The notes: generated by a model from the sequence alone, not told the origin. Positions 11,332 to 23,957 are shown, counted from the first letter of the stretch. The stretch: 64,000 nucleotides of DNA from Hysterium pulicare CBS 123377 (GCA_000467715.1 AJFK01000021.1:62001-126000); one strand, 5' to 3'. Numbers and translations are program-made.

Positions 11332-12568
11332 ATGAGGAGGGGATGTTACCATTCAAAAGGAGAGACGTTGGAAGTTAGATAACCTGTAGTATGTGTGAAA
11401 TGATACCCATTCCATAGGCTGTGACAGCCAAACGGTATACAACATCGTGTGTATCTCCCAGTCGAGTGTCTACGCTTCTATCCTCTTCAAGTCACAGCAT
11501 GAACTCCACCACGCTTACAACCACCGGGGCCGTGGAACAAATATCCTCCCTACCATTAACATTTATGGACAGCCGTGGTTTTAAGAAGATTTTCTTCCCT
11601 GACGTTTTCTAGTCTCACGAACTCCATCATGATGCGTTGCGTTAAGAGATCCTGCTGATCGTCATCACTAAGAAGGAACGATATCTATCAGTATATGAAG
11701 ACATGAGTCCGTACCACTTCCCTTATGTCCTACTCCAGTCCACGCTCCCCCGACATGGTCCTTCTTTCTCTCCTTGTGTTATTCCACGCTCCGAGTCCCA
11801 GAGCTTCTAAGACCCAAATCAAGAGTGCGTAAGCCAACCAGCCCATTTGTTTGTGGGTAGCTTGTAAAGCGATCTCAACGCAAGCTCACATTCTCAAGAG
11901 TGGGCAATAAGAGTAGAAGGGAGGAGGCAGGAGGACACTTTATATCCGCAAAGATGCTCAGGATAATCCTAGGGCTTACTAACTCCCCATCCCCCCACCG
12001 CCTTTGCCCTCGAGCCCCAAATATAAAAACGTCGACTACCCCTCGTCTTCCAATTCTCCTTACCACGAATGACCGGATTGTGTCTGGCCAAAAGAAGTAC
12101 CATCCACAAAACCATGTGTGGTAGGCCGCTTGCTTGGCTACCATCATGAAACAGGAGAAAATTGAGGGAATGGCGCTGCTGGGGCGAAGGTTACCTGTCT
12201 CGATTAAGTGCACCAACAGGATTGATGCCTTGTTGGCTCTCAAAACCAGTCCGCTGAAGCGCTCATGGTCGTGGTTTTCTTCAAACGGTGTAGGGGTGGT
12301 CGTTAAGGTGGATTGAAAGGATGGAGGGATGGAGTATGGGCTTGGGAGAAGGTGGACTTGTGTGTATGGGAATAATTAGTGAAGCCCAGATTACCCAAAA
12401 TAGCATGATGCCTATCATACGTAAACGGTAATGACGAAACTCACGATCACGTAGATTTGCACTTCAACTTTCAAGTAATGAGCCTTGGAGCCCTACACGC
12501 CCGGCACGAGATAAGATTCCAAATATTTCTACACCATGGACCTTGTCTATCATGCTAGACCCCCCCTC
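11332..12568. other. Intergenic between convergent swc5 and permease
   Basis: 1.2 kb between two convergent genes. It holds their 3' UTRs and scattered short frames (for example minus 12243-11875) that look like chance coding. No RNA gene, repeat or conserved signal recognised. Confidence 0.4.
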
Positions 12569-14428
12569 TTAAACTTTCCCATCGCCTGCAAGTTCCGCTC
12601 TCCTGCTCTCTCCATGCAGCTCCCCAATGTCGGATTCCATACCCTCGACGTGGATTCCCTCCTCTCTAATTGCCGCTTCCTGCTCCTCGGTAAGCTCATC
12701 CGTTCCAAGCGTAATCTTCGGTCCCGTGAACCTGGTACTCCATTAGTGCACTGCCCAATACCGTGGTCAAGGCGCAAGAGACGTACCATTTCCTCGCATC
12801 GATAAAGTAGTAAGCCAGACTTCCTCCCCAAACCGCACAATTGATAACAACAGTGTAGTTCATAGTCTGCGGGGTAGGATTCGGTCCTCCAACAGGCATC
12901 ATACTCAACACGATTCCGAAAATCAAGAAAATAATCGCGGTCCAACCTATCGGTTTGCTCAGTTTACCTGTATAGACTGGCCCGGGGACGAACTTCTTCT
13001 CGCCCCAGACTAGACGGCAGAAAATGGGGACGCCCCATGCGACGTTGTTGCCTGCGACTGCGAGCGAGAAGAGGGCGCTTGCGGCGGCGGGGGCGATCAG
13101 GCATAGGAGACCGAGGATTAGGGCTAGGAAGACGCAGCCCCAGACGGTGCGGAAGGGGATGTGGCCTAGAGTTACAGAGATTTTGCGGAAGAAGGAAGAA
13201 AAGGGGAGGGCACCGTCACGGGAGAAGGCTGGGTTTGGTTAGTAGAAATCGTGCAAAGTGATGAATCTGCAAGATGGTTGACTTACCCCATGATTGTCTT
13301 GACGCAGCGACTAAGATTGAGAGGCCCATGAGGAACTGGACAATGAATAGCAGAGACATGAGTCCCATTGCTCCACTCTTGCCTAGGGAATCATAATATA
13401 TTTGAGCCATTGGTTGGCCAAATCCAGACCCAAGCAAGGATTCGAAGTCCGGATTGGCGCAAGCGGCGATCACAATGCAGATGATGAATCCAAACAGCCA
13501 GCAGCTTCCGATAGACATGAGGATGCCGTAAGGAACGGCCTTGGTTGCATTGGCAGCTTCTTCGCTCATATGCACGCACGAATCGAACGCGCCGATGGTC
13601 CAAATAGGAGAAAGCCATGAAAGGAACCAGGCCCAGCCTGTAGGCCACGTTGTGAGGTTTCCAGTCGTGCCGAAAATGAACTTCCCATCGTTCCGCTGAG
13701 AAGCTCGACCGATTGGGAGCGCAATAATCGTTGCAGCGATGAGAATGAAGTTGGCGGCCACGAAGACTGTCTGGAGCTTCCCCATCACCTTCGACAGGGA
13801 GGAAGCTAGAACTCCGTGCAGAAGAACACAGCACAAGAAGACAGCATAGACCTCGCCATTGGAAGGTGCCCAGGTCCCATCTCTTGCAATAACGATGACA
13901 GACAGAAACATGAGAGCAAATCCGTAGTCAATACTACAGAGACCGCCCACTAACCCAAGCGTATTGCTATAGCCGACCAAAAAGCTCAGAGCATTTCGAG
14001 TCTTGGGTGAGGCAAAATAATGCGTCCAGTAGTACAGACCGCCGGAAGTAGGCATCGCGGAGCCCATATCAGCCATTGCGAGGCCGACGATGAAAATGAA
14101 GAAACTGGCCACGAACCAGCCCCATACGAGACCGGCGGGTCCTGCGGGTAAGCTGTAGGCTAGGGTACTCGCGATTGAGGGGAGTAAGCCCATGATCGAG
14201 AAAGCAATGCCGAAGACTTCGATCATGGTAAAGTTGCGTCTCAGCTCCTGCTTGTATCCCATCTTCGCTGTGTAGAAGGTCAATTGCAGCTCTTAATCAA
14301 TCTATCTCGATGGACGCATAATTACCCAAAACTGCGGCATCTTCTTCACCAGCCAGCCCTTCAGCAGCAGCGGTAAGAGAAGCACGCCTCTCAGGCTCCT
14401 TGACGTCTGCTGACATTCTTTCCGCCAT
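12569..14428 (-). CDS. APC-family amino-acid/GABA/choline permease
   Basis: 562-aa plasma-membrane transporter of the amino acid-polyamine-choline superfamily, in the group of fungal GABA and choline permeases (Uga4, Hnm1). Four exons: 14428-14326, 14267-13287, 13228-12787 and 12731-12569, all phase-consistent. The first cytosolic segment ends in GYKQELRRNFTMIEVFGIAF, a hallmark of this subfamily. About 12 hydrophobic helices follow, including GGLYYWTHYFASPKTRNALS, SEEAANATKAVPYGI and MPVGGPNPTPQTMNYTVVI. The C-terminal tail after ARKWFTGP is acidic and cytosolic. The transported solute cannot be told from sequence; GABA, choline or another amino acid are all possible. Confidence 0.9.
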
Positions 14429-15494
14429 GGTACAAATCTAATCCAATGTATGAGGAAAGATTCAGAGTATGGAAACAAACGGTAGCGAAAACAAAATCGC
14501 GAGAAGATGGCATGTTAACTTCCTGGGCATCTGCAGCTTATGTACCGCAGACCAGAATACCGGATGGCCTTAGCATGCATCGAAGGTCGATTGATTCGTT
14601 TGATTGACACATTCGAATGATGCAGTTTGCTGATTGGATGGTATCGGTATCTCGAAACCTGGGCAAGTGTTTTGATGGCGCTGATCATTGATAAGAGAGC
14701 GGGTAAGGCCCGATAGCTACGGCTCGTTCACACGGACCCTTGCTCAACGAGGAAAAGAAACGCATTCTGCTCGCGTCCAATCCCATGAATGAGGTTTAAG
14801 GCCATGGTCGCCAGTTGCGCCGTTGATGTCCCATCGTGCGACCAGCCCCGCGTTCTGGGCCGGGTACGTGCGGAATCTCGCCGTGGGTGCGGCGACATAC
14901 TAGGGCTGCATGTCGCGTGGGATCTGGTGAGTGTTAATTTGACACTTCTACAGAGTTATGGGGGAAACGCTCCGAAGATGGCGTTGACGTCTGGTGAGAG
15001 TCGTCTCAGGACATAGGAGGCTTTCCAGCAAAGGCTGATTTCGGCACGCATGGCTGAAGCTTGTTGCTTGAGCTTACCGTCTTTCTCAACTTGGTCACTC
15101 TACTCTGTATTGGAAGTACACGACTTCTGGTCTTTCAAGACTTCAATTTGTTCTCTTCTCAATGACTGAAAGATACGATACAACGATGAGTGCTCTAAGC
15201 TTCTCCAGGTCTCTCATATACCTAAGTATTCTTTCATCTTCTTATCAACAGTCTCTGCTTCCTCAGTAGGGAATAAGAGCCATCTATTCGCACGTCCAAA
15301 CAGCATTCACGGTTGACAATATCATTACCATTTCATTTTCAAACCCACAGAATCATCATCGGGCCCTTCCCAGCTTGATATCTAGTACTTGACATCTTTA
15401 TCCTCAAAGCAAACCATCCAGCCTCCATACTCAGTAAACTCCCCTTTCCAGCTATACCTATCCCAACCCTCTCCTCTCAAGCTTGACACCCGTC
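14429..15494. other. Intergenic upstream of permease
   Basis: About 1.1 kb containing the permease promoter (minus strand) and the 3' flank of the small tail-anchored gene. A short plus frame at 14789-15016 looks like chance. No recognisable element. Confidence 0.4.
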
Positions 15495-15929
15495 CTACTT
15501 AACAGCCCCACTCATAATCAACCCAGCAGCCAACCCAGCAGCCACCCCGAAAACACCCAAAACACAAACCCCCAACCAAATGCTCAACCTCTTGAAATAT
15601 CCAACATCACGCTCAAGCCCATGATGCTGTCCTTCGGGTTCTCTCGCCGTCGGGGAGTTGCATAGGGGGCAGTCACACAGGGAGTGGTCGAGAGAGTGCG
15701 AGCCTTGCGATGAAACGGGTGATCCGTTCGCGGTTCTTAGTGGTGGCAGGGAGACGCGATTGCGAGAGTCGAGAAATGGCGACTCTTGCGATGCGAATGG
15801 TAGTCCGTCTGGCCCCAGGAAGAGTGGTCGATAGGGTGGAATGTAAGGCGGCGGTGGATGTGATGATGCCTGATAGGCTGGGGGCGGATTCTCCAAATCG
15901 AGGTGCTGATATGGTGGTGAGTTGTCCAT
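15495..15929 (-). CDS. Small Pro-rich tail-anchored membrane protein, unrecognised
   Basis: 144 aa, no intron. I do not recognise the family. The N-terminal two thirds are disordered and rich in Pro, Ser and Tyr, with PPxY-like motifs (PPAY, PPPPYIPPY) that could recruit WW domains of Nedd4/Rsp5-type ligases. A CDCPLCNS motif (two CxxC-like pairs) sits near residue 98. The last 30 residues (LSIWLGVCVLGVFGVAAGLA onward) form one Gly/Ala-rich membrane helix with a very short end, so a tail anchor is likely. The start at 15929 was preferred over the upstream in-frame ATG at 16151, since sequence between them looks like 5' UTR. PPxY plus a single helix would fit a ligase-adaptor role, but this is inference. 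Confidence 0.6.
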   Translation of the reverse strand: MDNSPPYQHLDLENPPPAYQASSHPPPPYIPPYRPLFLGPDGLPFASQESPFLDSRNRVSLPPLRTANGSPVSSQGSHSLDHSLCDCPLCNSPTAREPEGQHHGLERDVGYFKRLSIWLGVCVLGVFGVAAGLAAGLIMSGAVK

Positions 15930-16291
15930 GATGAGGAGGCTTTGAAGGTGCTCTTTGTAAATGCGATGATTTGATGTTCGGATTGCGTGGAGTTGTGGAT
16001 GGAGTATTTGCTTTATTGCTGGTTTTCTGGATGGAAGGGAAGATGAAGAGCAAACAAAGGGGAAGGGGAAGGAGAAGGATACGAAATAAAAACGGGTTTT
16101 CTTCGTGCGAAGAGTGGTGTCGAGTAACCAAGGCTCAGTGATGTCAAACATGACACCTGTATACCCAATCTTTTTTCATTATGAAATCACGTCCTACTTA
16201 CACACTCCGAAAGACAGTATTGGAAATAAGATAGTTGAATAAATACAATTTAGCAATATCCTCCCAGTTCACCTCCCGCATACATACAAGC
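15930..16291. other. Intergenic, promoter of tail-anchored gene and 3' end of dioxygenase
   Basis: 360 bp holding the 5' region of the small membrane-protein gene and the 3' UTR of the PhyH-like gene. Nothing else seen. Confidence 0.4.
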
Positions 16292-17224
16292 CTACTCATC
16301 CTTCGAAAAGAATCCCACAGGTCCACTCTTCCTCCCCATCTCCACAAGCCGTTCTCTCATGGCATTCGCGGTTGGTCTTAGCTTCTCATCCATGCCCTCG
16401 AAATCATAGTTCTCCGCCCAGGCACCAACGCCATGTTGCAGAACGTTCCTCGCTCTCTCCGAACTACCCCTCGTAATGCCCATGCAGCCATGCAGCGTCA
16501 CCCTCTCCTTGGAACTATCATACTTCCCTCGATGCAGGATATTATTGTTATAGAACACCACCTCGCCAGCCTTCAACTTAACAACAAGCTGATCAGGCAT
16601 GTTATCTTCATACGGATGCGCAGTGCGCTCCGTCTCATTCCTCGCTCGTTTATGTGTCCCCGGCACGACGATCAAACTCGTATCATCGTACAAAGCCAGA
16701 TTCCACTGAGCATGAAGGCCCGGTTTCCCTAGCTTCTCCATTTCTTCCTCTGCCGTCGCATCCTGAGCTATGTCGTCCCTGTGCCACCGCAGTGCGAAGT
16801 CTTTGTCTGGCCGTACGAGCATGTTGTATAACTCCATGACCAATTCATCTTTCTCGCAACCAATTAAATGGCGGACGTATTCGATCAGTTCGAGGTCGAA
16901 GTACGATTGAGCGAAGGTGAGATTGTCGGGGTTCTCGGGATGCATGAGGTGCTGTACGCCCCAGATCCCGTTCGATGGGTCGGCGGGCCATGGTGGGAAT
17001 TGCTTGGGAAGTGTGCGGATGTATGGCCATTTGCCTTCACGAGCTGCTTTGGTGATCTTCTGTGCTGCGTCTCGGAGCCTTGGGAGATCGAAGGAGGGGA
17101 AGAGAGAGGCTGGGAGAACTACGAAGCCATCTCGTTCGAGGGAAGCGCGGGCAGCTTCGTACGGATTCGTACTGAGGTTTGAGGGAGCGCTGGAGGTGGT
17201 TTCGGTGACGGTTGTGGTTGCCAT
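16292..17224 (-). CDS. Phytanoyl-CoA dioxygenase (PhyH) family oxygenase
   Basis: 310 aa, one exon. Fe(II)/2-oxoglutarate oxygenase of the PhyH family. The metal-binding triad is visible: H148 and D150 in RWHRDD and the distal H231 in NNNILHRGKYD, with R241 ten residues later (KERVTLH) placed to hold 2-oxoglutarate. The N-terminal RDGFVVLPASLF (31-42) is the usual PhyH entry, and the double-stranded beta-helix spans about 120-250. No signal peptide and no PTS1 (it ends SKDE), so a cytosolic enzyme is likely. Fungal members act on very varied small molecules and the substrate cannot be predicted. Neighbours give no pathway hint. Confidence 0.85.
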   Translation of the reverse strand: MATTTVTETTSSAPSNLSTNPYEAARASLERDGFVVLPASLFPSFDLPRLRDAAQKITKAAREGKWPYIRTLPKQFPPWPADPSNGIWGVQHLMHPENPDNLTFAQSYFDLELIEYVRHLIGCEKDELVMELYNMLVRPDKDFALRWHRDDIAQDATAEEEMEKLGKPGLHAQWNLALYDDTSLIVVPGTHKRARNETERTAHPYEDNMPDQLVVKLKAGEVVFYNNNILHRGKYDSSKERVTLHGCMGITRGSSERARNVLQHGVGAWAENYDFEGMDEKLRPTANAMRERLVEMGRKSGPVGFFSKDE

Positions 17225-18169
17225 GGTTGCTGTTCCTCGGAGGGTATCTGATTCAGCTGGGGTTAATAGAGAATTTTTGAGGCGCTGAGATGACAGCCAT
17301 TTATAAAGTGAGTTGCAAGGCGGACACGCAATATATTAACTGTGTTATTAAGCGGTCGTCGTCAACAGTGTAACTGCGAAGTAACGTTAACGTTCGATAG
17401 ATGCTACCCCGCAAGGAAATGTGGAACGTGGGGTCCCTGCCGACTTCTTGGAGAGGAAAGGCGCCGAAATCGTTTATCCTGAAGACACTTTTCACTCAAC
17501 CTTTCCAGCGGCTGAGAATCTCTGACAAGATCCGAGAGGATCCCGATATCGCATACGCGCTGACAGGTTACAGTAAAAAGTAGTATTATGGAGATAAATG
17601 AACACAATGTGTCATCCCAAAGTCCACCGAAGAAAGGGTATCCATACAAATCTACCATCAAACCATTATTCCCTCATATACCCCTCAAATCGCCGATATC
17701 GATCTATTCCATACAGAATAATCCTCTAAGCACCCGATAGCTGGTATCAATGAACAGCAACATTGCAACCATATGCTGTTGATCCACAGATAAGCATCTC
17801 AATCCAGCTTTCCCCACATGCATGACAAACACAAGTCAGATCTTGCCTGACTTATTCCCGACTGGAATGACGCCAATGGCAACAGATCGATTAAACAGAC
17901 AGCAGATAATGCTACTCGTAATAGTAGAATCGATCGAATCTGTTAGATCCTAAACAATCGTTCCCAATTCAGGAAACGTCCCATTCTGCCTCGAAATGAA
18001 CATTCAGACTGAAGGGCAGTAAAGGTCGAATCGTCGACCATGTCGAAATCCGAGTACCGGCTCGTATTTCGATCCATACCTCGACGAGTAAAGTTCCGAT
18101 AAAACTGTTGTCGAAGACTCGTTTAGAGGCCTTTAATATACGCTATTGGAGTTGGAATTACCGTGGCTG
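17225..18169. other. Intergenic between PhyH-like gene and RdRP 3' end
   Basis: 0.95 kb with the PhyH promoter and the RdRP 3' flank. Only short, overlapping chance-like frames on both strands. No repeat or RNA gene recognised. Confidence 0.4.
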
Positions 18170-21100
18170 CTACCATTTCTCGCCTTCTGCAGCACTTTCC
18201 CACTGCTCCTCTGCATCCTCAACATCGTCGCTTCTGCTCATCAACGTCTTGGGCCTGCGCGGTTTCAAGGTACGATACAGATTCCAAGTTACAGTCCTTG
18301 AATGGGGAGTCCTGAGCACTTTCATCTCAGCAAGCTCGGCGCCGGCCATATGAAACATGAAAGCTCCCTTTTGTGGATACTTAGTAGCCAGAGCAGATGC
18401 TCTGATGAGATCCCAGTCGGATATCTTTCGATCAACGAGTTCTGTGGGCCAATAATTCTCTGGGACGATGGCTTGAAAGCGTGCGAAACATTGATCCAAT
18501 GTGACGTTGTAATGGTCCGATGTTACGGATCCCTTATCACGACTCAGTCGAGCGCCCCAATGCCGAAGGACATCTTGCAGTTTTTTAAGCATGATATCAA
18601 GCTCCGCTTGGATCCGGATGTCGGGGTTAGTTCGTGTCTTCAAATATTCTTGCTGCAGGTCCTCATCTTCGTCCTTGACGTTCTCGAAGGCTTTGTCAAC
18701 CTGCCGCAGTGTCTCGTCGTCATGTGGTCTGATGATGTTGAAGTAAAGATGATCAAGAGCGTTATCAGGTTTGAACCTCCATTTCTTCTTCCTGGAAAGT
18801 TCTTTCTCCGCCATTTCACGAACATTTTCACTTTGTCTCATGGCGCTCTTGTATGCAGGTGCTGGCGGGTGCTTTTCAGTTATGGACGGGTTTTGCAGAA
18901 TGTAGTAGTTGAAGGCTGTACGGTCATATATGAAACCCTGTTTTGAAGAGTCGACGAGGAGATCATGGATGTCGCATAGTTCACCAATAGGTTGAGAATG
19001 AATGGTGCCCTCTAAGTAGCACAGACTCTCATGGAAGTTGGTGCAGTATCCGAGCAATGCGGGATTATTCCTGAAGGAGAAACTCTGCTCCAGGAACTTA
19101 TCCACACTCCCAAGGTTGTCCATGTCTATCACCTCGTGCAACCTTCTCTTGTCCACTTTGATACCGTATTTAGTAGGATCAGGCGACTGAGTGGGAGCGG
19201 GGGCATTCTTGAATGGATCTACAAGATCGGGTTCCCAACAGATCCAGAACAGATCGCCATCGTAGTCACCACCTTGGAGTTTTCCAGCAAGGGGAAACCG
19301 CCCTTTGGATGGAAACACGGCCACATCAACAAGGTGAGAGAGTTCATATTTGAAGGTCGCACGAACCTTCTGCATATCCGACCGTCGACAAGCAGGCTGG
19401 CGGCTGACCAAAATATTCCTGTCATCCAGGTAAGGAAAACCTTCGCTGGAAATGTTGTCGACGAAACTAGAGGAGAACTGTATATGAACTTCACCTGGTT
19501 TGAGGATGCCCAGAGGGTCGGCTACACCGTACAAGTGTGTAGCACGCCCAAGCGGAATGCTAAGCTTCTGCTCCACCCAGAGGTTTTGTTGCTCCACGAA
19601 GCGATGCACAAGATTCGCCAGGTATGGTAACTTTGTTGGCGAGAACGCGGACTCAAGCAAAAAGTTGACTTTTTCCGGTAGACTTTGGGGTAACCCAGCC
19701 TGCACCCGAGGACCCTTAGTATTTCTGAACGTCTCTTCTTTCTTTGCACCCTGCTCGTTGACCCATTTGCGTAGACGTTCCGGGAAAGGTAGAATCTCCA
19801 GCAGTTCAGATCTAGCAAAGTCAAGATGGTCGACAATCAGCTTGGAGATGGTCTCAATAGAAACACCCCTATCGATCAGTATTGGAATGAATGCTACGTG
19901 TAGATCCGCCATGACCGCTTTTGTGCTGTACTTAAGGACTTCAAAGGTCAGTCGATGGGGATCATACTCCTCGTAGTCATTAGTGTCCACTGCATGAGGC
20001 TTGAACTTGAGTTGACTCTCATTGACTTCAATCCATATGTTGAGGTGTTCCGGATCTGTAGTAGAGGGAGAAGCACTTAGCATCCAGAGTCCCTTGGCTC
20101 CGCCTATTCGTCCCTGGAAAGCGCTTGGGAGGCCTCCGGCTCTCTTTAGTGATTTCCATACCAACTTTGCGGCCCCAACAGATATTCTACAACAGCCATC
20201 ATTCATGACAATGCTTGGGTCAAACTCGTCGTCGAAGAAGAGACTGGGATCATGGAATTGGTTTTCCTCAGGAGAGCCATCCGCATAAGTGACTTTCATC
20301 CATCTGATCTGAGAAGGAGAAAATGTCAGTGTCGGAGCAGTTCTGGAGAAGCCGAGATCTAGTCTCGAGTACGCCTTGCAGAATGGTTGATTTGCGTTCA
20401 GTTTCAGAGGAATGAACCAGTCCAGCAACTCAGCAATGGTACAAGCACTCCTATGATTTGGGCCCAATCCTCTGGCATATTGGAGATCGCACCCCTCTGT
20501 TGCGAATAGTACTAATCTTTGGTTGAAATCTTCGTCTTTATCCCGACGGAGGTTCTTTTTCCTTCTCTTTTCTTCGACATGAAGGACTCTCCATTTTCGG
20601 CCAAGGAATGAGTGTTCGGCGAGAAGCCACTCTTTGTATTTCTCTCGAAGATGATCGCCTTGGTCATTAAGATGTCGGGGCATTGTCTTGACATCAAATG
20701 GGGGCCTATTCAGGTAGAGAAAGCGGTCTGACCCCCAAGCTCGCTGAAAGCGACAAGAATTTTCAGGCTGCAAAGTCTGTAGTCGGAGGTCAAAAAGCGG
20801 CCCGACATTACTTCGGTTGAAAGCGAGATTCCCTTTCAGGCTGTAACCTTCGAAATGCTGGTTAGAGGCAAGCCAAGCATCCTTTGACTCGCGAATCTTC
20901 AAGTTTGGACATTTGCCATCTCTCTCGATACGTGCATAGAACGCGTCATAGTCCGATGTTGTATCGTCGAAACTAGCCATTACGTCCTCAGCTGAGACAT
21001 TGTTTTCTGCAGCAATCCTCGTGCATTCCCACCGAACAATGAACGGTGCTTTTTTCATCCCCTCCGGAATATCCTTAATGAATAGACCTTGTTGAGGGAG

Positions 21101-22610
21101 ATCCCGGACTTGGTGATGTACTACAAGAGCCTTTGTTGGACTAGTATCGAGGGGTGTTTTAGAAAGATTCGGTTGCTCCAGAGGCTTCTTTGAGCTTGTT
21201 TGATGACTGGGAGACTCGGTGTGTGTTCTTAAAGGTGGCTCTAGAGTTAACTCATGCATGGGTTGTGAAAGCGTATCTTCTACGCCCTCATTTTCTGCGG
21301 CAGCAATGAGTGCCTCATCTTCGAGAGATCCAAACATCGCAGAACTTAATGGTAGTTGGGGATAGCAAATCTCACTTTCGGTTACCTCAGTCGCGTCTGT
21401 CATGAAAGACGTGTTTGCAGTTCCCGGCTCTTGATGTCCCGATCGAGACCATACAGTGGAGAATGATGTATTAGCCGACGGCCCTGCAGAATCGAAGGAG
21501 GCTGTAGCAGGCAGGATTGTGGATGTGATTCTCGAAGAGAGAAAATCCCGCGTGAGATTTTTCGGTCGTAAAGGGCCAAGATCTGGCTCCTCCTCTTGGC
21601 GCTGCTTGCCATTCGAAGTCTTGGTGAGCTTCGGAGAGGATCCATCATCGTTGGAATTATCCGATGGTCTTTTCTTGGTTCCAGGACGAAGCAGATTGTT
21701 GTATGCTTCAGGATTCGGGACCTGAGGGCTAGCTAATACCCTTCTATTTGCCGCTTTGGATACTGTGGTCGGCGAGGGGGGTTGGGGAGGTGTGACCCAT
21801 TCGAAATCCTCTTCATCCGTTGGTGTTCCCGGCTGTGTCGCAAGAGCAGTGGCATATACGGAGGAGTCATTGGAGTCCCGTTGCAACTCGATGGGTACAG
21901 GGAGTCTGTCATGCAATTGGGATGCTACACCGGGAAAGTATTAGCGATGAGAAGTAGATTGCCGATGAGTCCTAGCCAATCGAACAGTGCCATTGGCATT
22001 CTTCTCAGCCGATCATAGTTCAAAACGATCTCATGCAGCCATGAAGAAATCTGAAGCGAACAGACGAGATGGTGACAACGGAGCTGATCACAACCATAGA
22101 ACTAGCGCTTTCACGTGCAACTAAGCTATTAAGAGGAAGTACCTCCTAATCGTGGCATGACTTACCAGAGGGTGAACGCAAGACCTTATGAGGCCTATCG
22201 CGGGGAGTTTCGTGCCTCCCATTTCGCTGCTGAGCAGTTTGCTCCTCGGCCTTTTGCCTTTCGACTTTCTCAATCCCCGCGCGGATGAGACTAGCAAGAT
22301 ACTCTAGTCGTTCGTGTCTCGACGGCTTTCTGGCCGCGTTGACGTGGAATTCAGCCAGAGCCTTGTGCAAAGCAGGCTCCGAGAGGAAGAACAGTCTTTT
22401 AACATGACCGTACACTTTATCTGCAAGGGAGCGTCCGTCCTTGCTTGGCGACCAATTCTTGTCGCGGACGAGGCCTAGCCTCCATGATAGCTCGAACGAA
22501 GTGATGGTTTGGTCGAGCCTGTCTGCGCGGGAACGATTGGGTGTGGAGGGCGGAACGGATGGACCGCCGGCTGCACGCTGATGCGCATGTAGTGGCCTGT
22601 GGAGACTCAT
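18170..22610 (-). CDS. Cellular RNA-dependent RNA polymerase (RNAi)
   Basis: 1,399 aa from two exons, 22610-22166 and 21924-18170, with an unusually long 241-bp intron (phase 1). Host RdRP of the QDE-1/SAD-1/Rdp1 type, which makes double-stranded RNA from aberrant transcripts for Dicer. The catalytic motif GGDYDGDLFW lies at about residues 1034-1043; its three aspartates bind Mg2+. Supporting pieces are RWMKVTYADGS, MNDGCCRISVGAAKLVWKSL, GRIGGAKGLWML and VSRQPACRRSDMQKVRA, all in RdRP order. The first roughly 400 residues are largely Ser/Pro/Glu-rich and disordered. An ordered segment in exon 1 (about 35-125) could be a small helical domain. The core is complete and shows no breaks. Which fungal RdRP clade it belongs to needs a tree. 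Confidence 0.93.
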
Positions 22611-23121
22611 TTGTTCCCCACAAGGATGGAAACAAAATAGATTGCAGGCTCAATTACAAAAGATGACAATCAATATCAGAAAACTCATAGAGAATCAATA
22701 CATGTCCAAAGATGAAAGTAGCAGTGAAGTGAGACAGAAGGCTGAGAGCCTAAGGCTGCAATGACTTCGGATAAGGAAACATGTGGCCCGTGCTGGCGTA
22801 ACGCGTCGCGCGTCTTTACGTTGTCAGGTGAACCGTGACTAGCTTTTGATGAGTAAGGACTGCGTATGAAGGTGGGCATGCAGCACAGTTCATTCCTAGA
22901 GACATGGTCATTTACAAGACAAGTTCTAACATGGCAGGAATGCCCTTGAAGAAGGATGGTCGAATCCGATCCTAATTGCACATTGTAGTAGGTGATGGAT
23001 GCCGTGCTCTCACGAAAAGTATTTTCGTTGTATATCATTTAATAGTGGTAGCAGATATCCATTCATGCATGCAATTCGTGAAAAAAAGTAACCAGATACA
23101 TCCCCCAATATCAGCAATCAC
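22611..23121. other. RdRP promoter region
   Basis: About 510 bp between the RdRP start codon and the 3' end of the TCTP gene, both on the minus strand. A short frame at 23038-22685 has no recognisable content. Confidence 0.4.
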
Positions 23122-23957
23122 CTAGACCTTCATCTCAGTCAGACCGTGCTTCCAGACAGTCACGTAAGGTGTGACGCCATCCTCGCGGTAGTTGAGGAGA
23201 ATGACCCTGGAAGAGTCAGTTTCATGTATCTCTTTGCACGGAACACTGTCTGGTGGGCGGAGAGAGACATACATTCCATCGGGGTCCATGGACTCGCCAA
23301 TGAGGAACTCGTAGTCCTTGAAGTTGGTAACAATCTTCTTGGCAAAACCCTGGGCCCCCTTCTCGAACTCCTTGATTTCATCATCACTTGCACCCTTCTT
23401 CTTCATACCTTCCTTGACTTGCTTCATGTAGGCTTCATGCAACGTTAAACAAAGGATCCTGGCGGCACTAGTTGGAGAAACTCACTCTTAAGATGGCTGA
23501 GATACGACTTCTTATCGAAAGAGGTCTCGTTAAGGCGGAAAGAGTGGACGACATCGATAACGGTCTGGGCGGAATCCTCGACGCCCTCATCACCTTCCTC
23601 AGCGGACGGGTTGGCTCCAATATCTATGCACTTCCAAGTCAGATCCTAGACATTTTTTCTTTATGTAACACTTGATATGTGGAGCGAAACGCACCAATAT
23701 TGTCCTGGCCAACAGTGATTCTCGTGCAGTCAGCCTCATAGGCTACGCCATCGATCTCCTTAAGGTTGTACGAGTCGGAGATGATCTCGTCACCAGTAAT
23801 AAGATCCTAGCAATGACAGATCAGCATCTCATTTCGAATTTATGGATTCGCGATGCAGTGGATGTATGATTCAAGCCCGCGGCATCCCAACTCTTTTGAA
23901 GGAGCGGGGCAGCGCTGCGGGGAAGAGATGGAGTCGCCGTACCTTGTAGATAATCAT
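23122..23957 (-). CDS. tma19: Translationally controlled tumour protein (TCTP/Tma19)
   Basis: 169 aa, five exons: 23957-23943, 23806-23695, 23623-23486, 23432-23273 and 23206-23122. Lengths 15, 112, 138, 160 and 85 give a clean frame. Begins MIIYK, then [20 protein letters not shown] (TCTP1 region); later [20 protein letters not shown], then [12 protein letters not shown], the TCTP2 signature. TCTP is a conserved, abundant, ribosome-associated protein with microtubule- and calcium-binding reports. The 15-nt first exon is typical of fungal TCTP genes. Intron 4 (23207-23272, 66 bp) is a multiple of three and has no stop in frame, so its retention would insert 22 residues. It was recognised as an intron because its removal restores [15 protein letters not shown]. 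The start lies head to head with the SUR2 gene, about 545 bp away. Confidence 0.93.
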
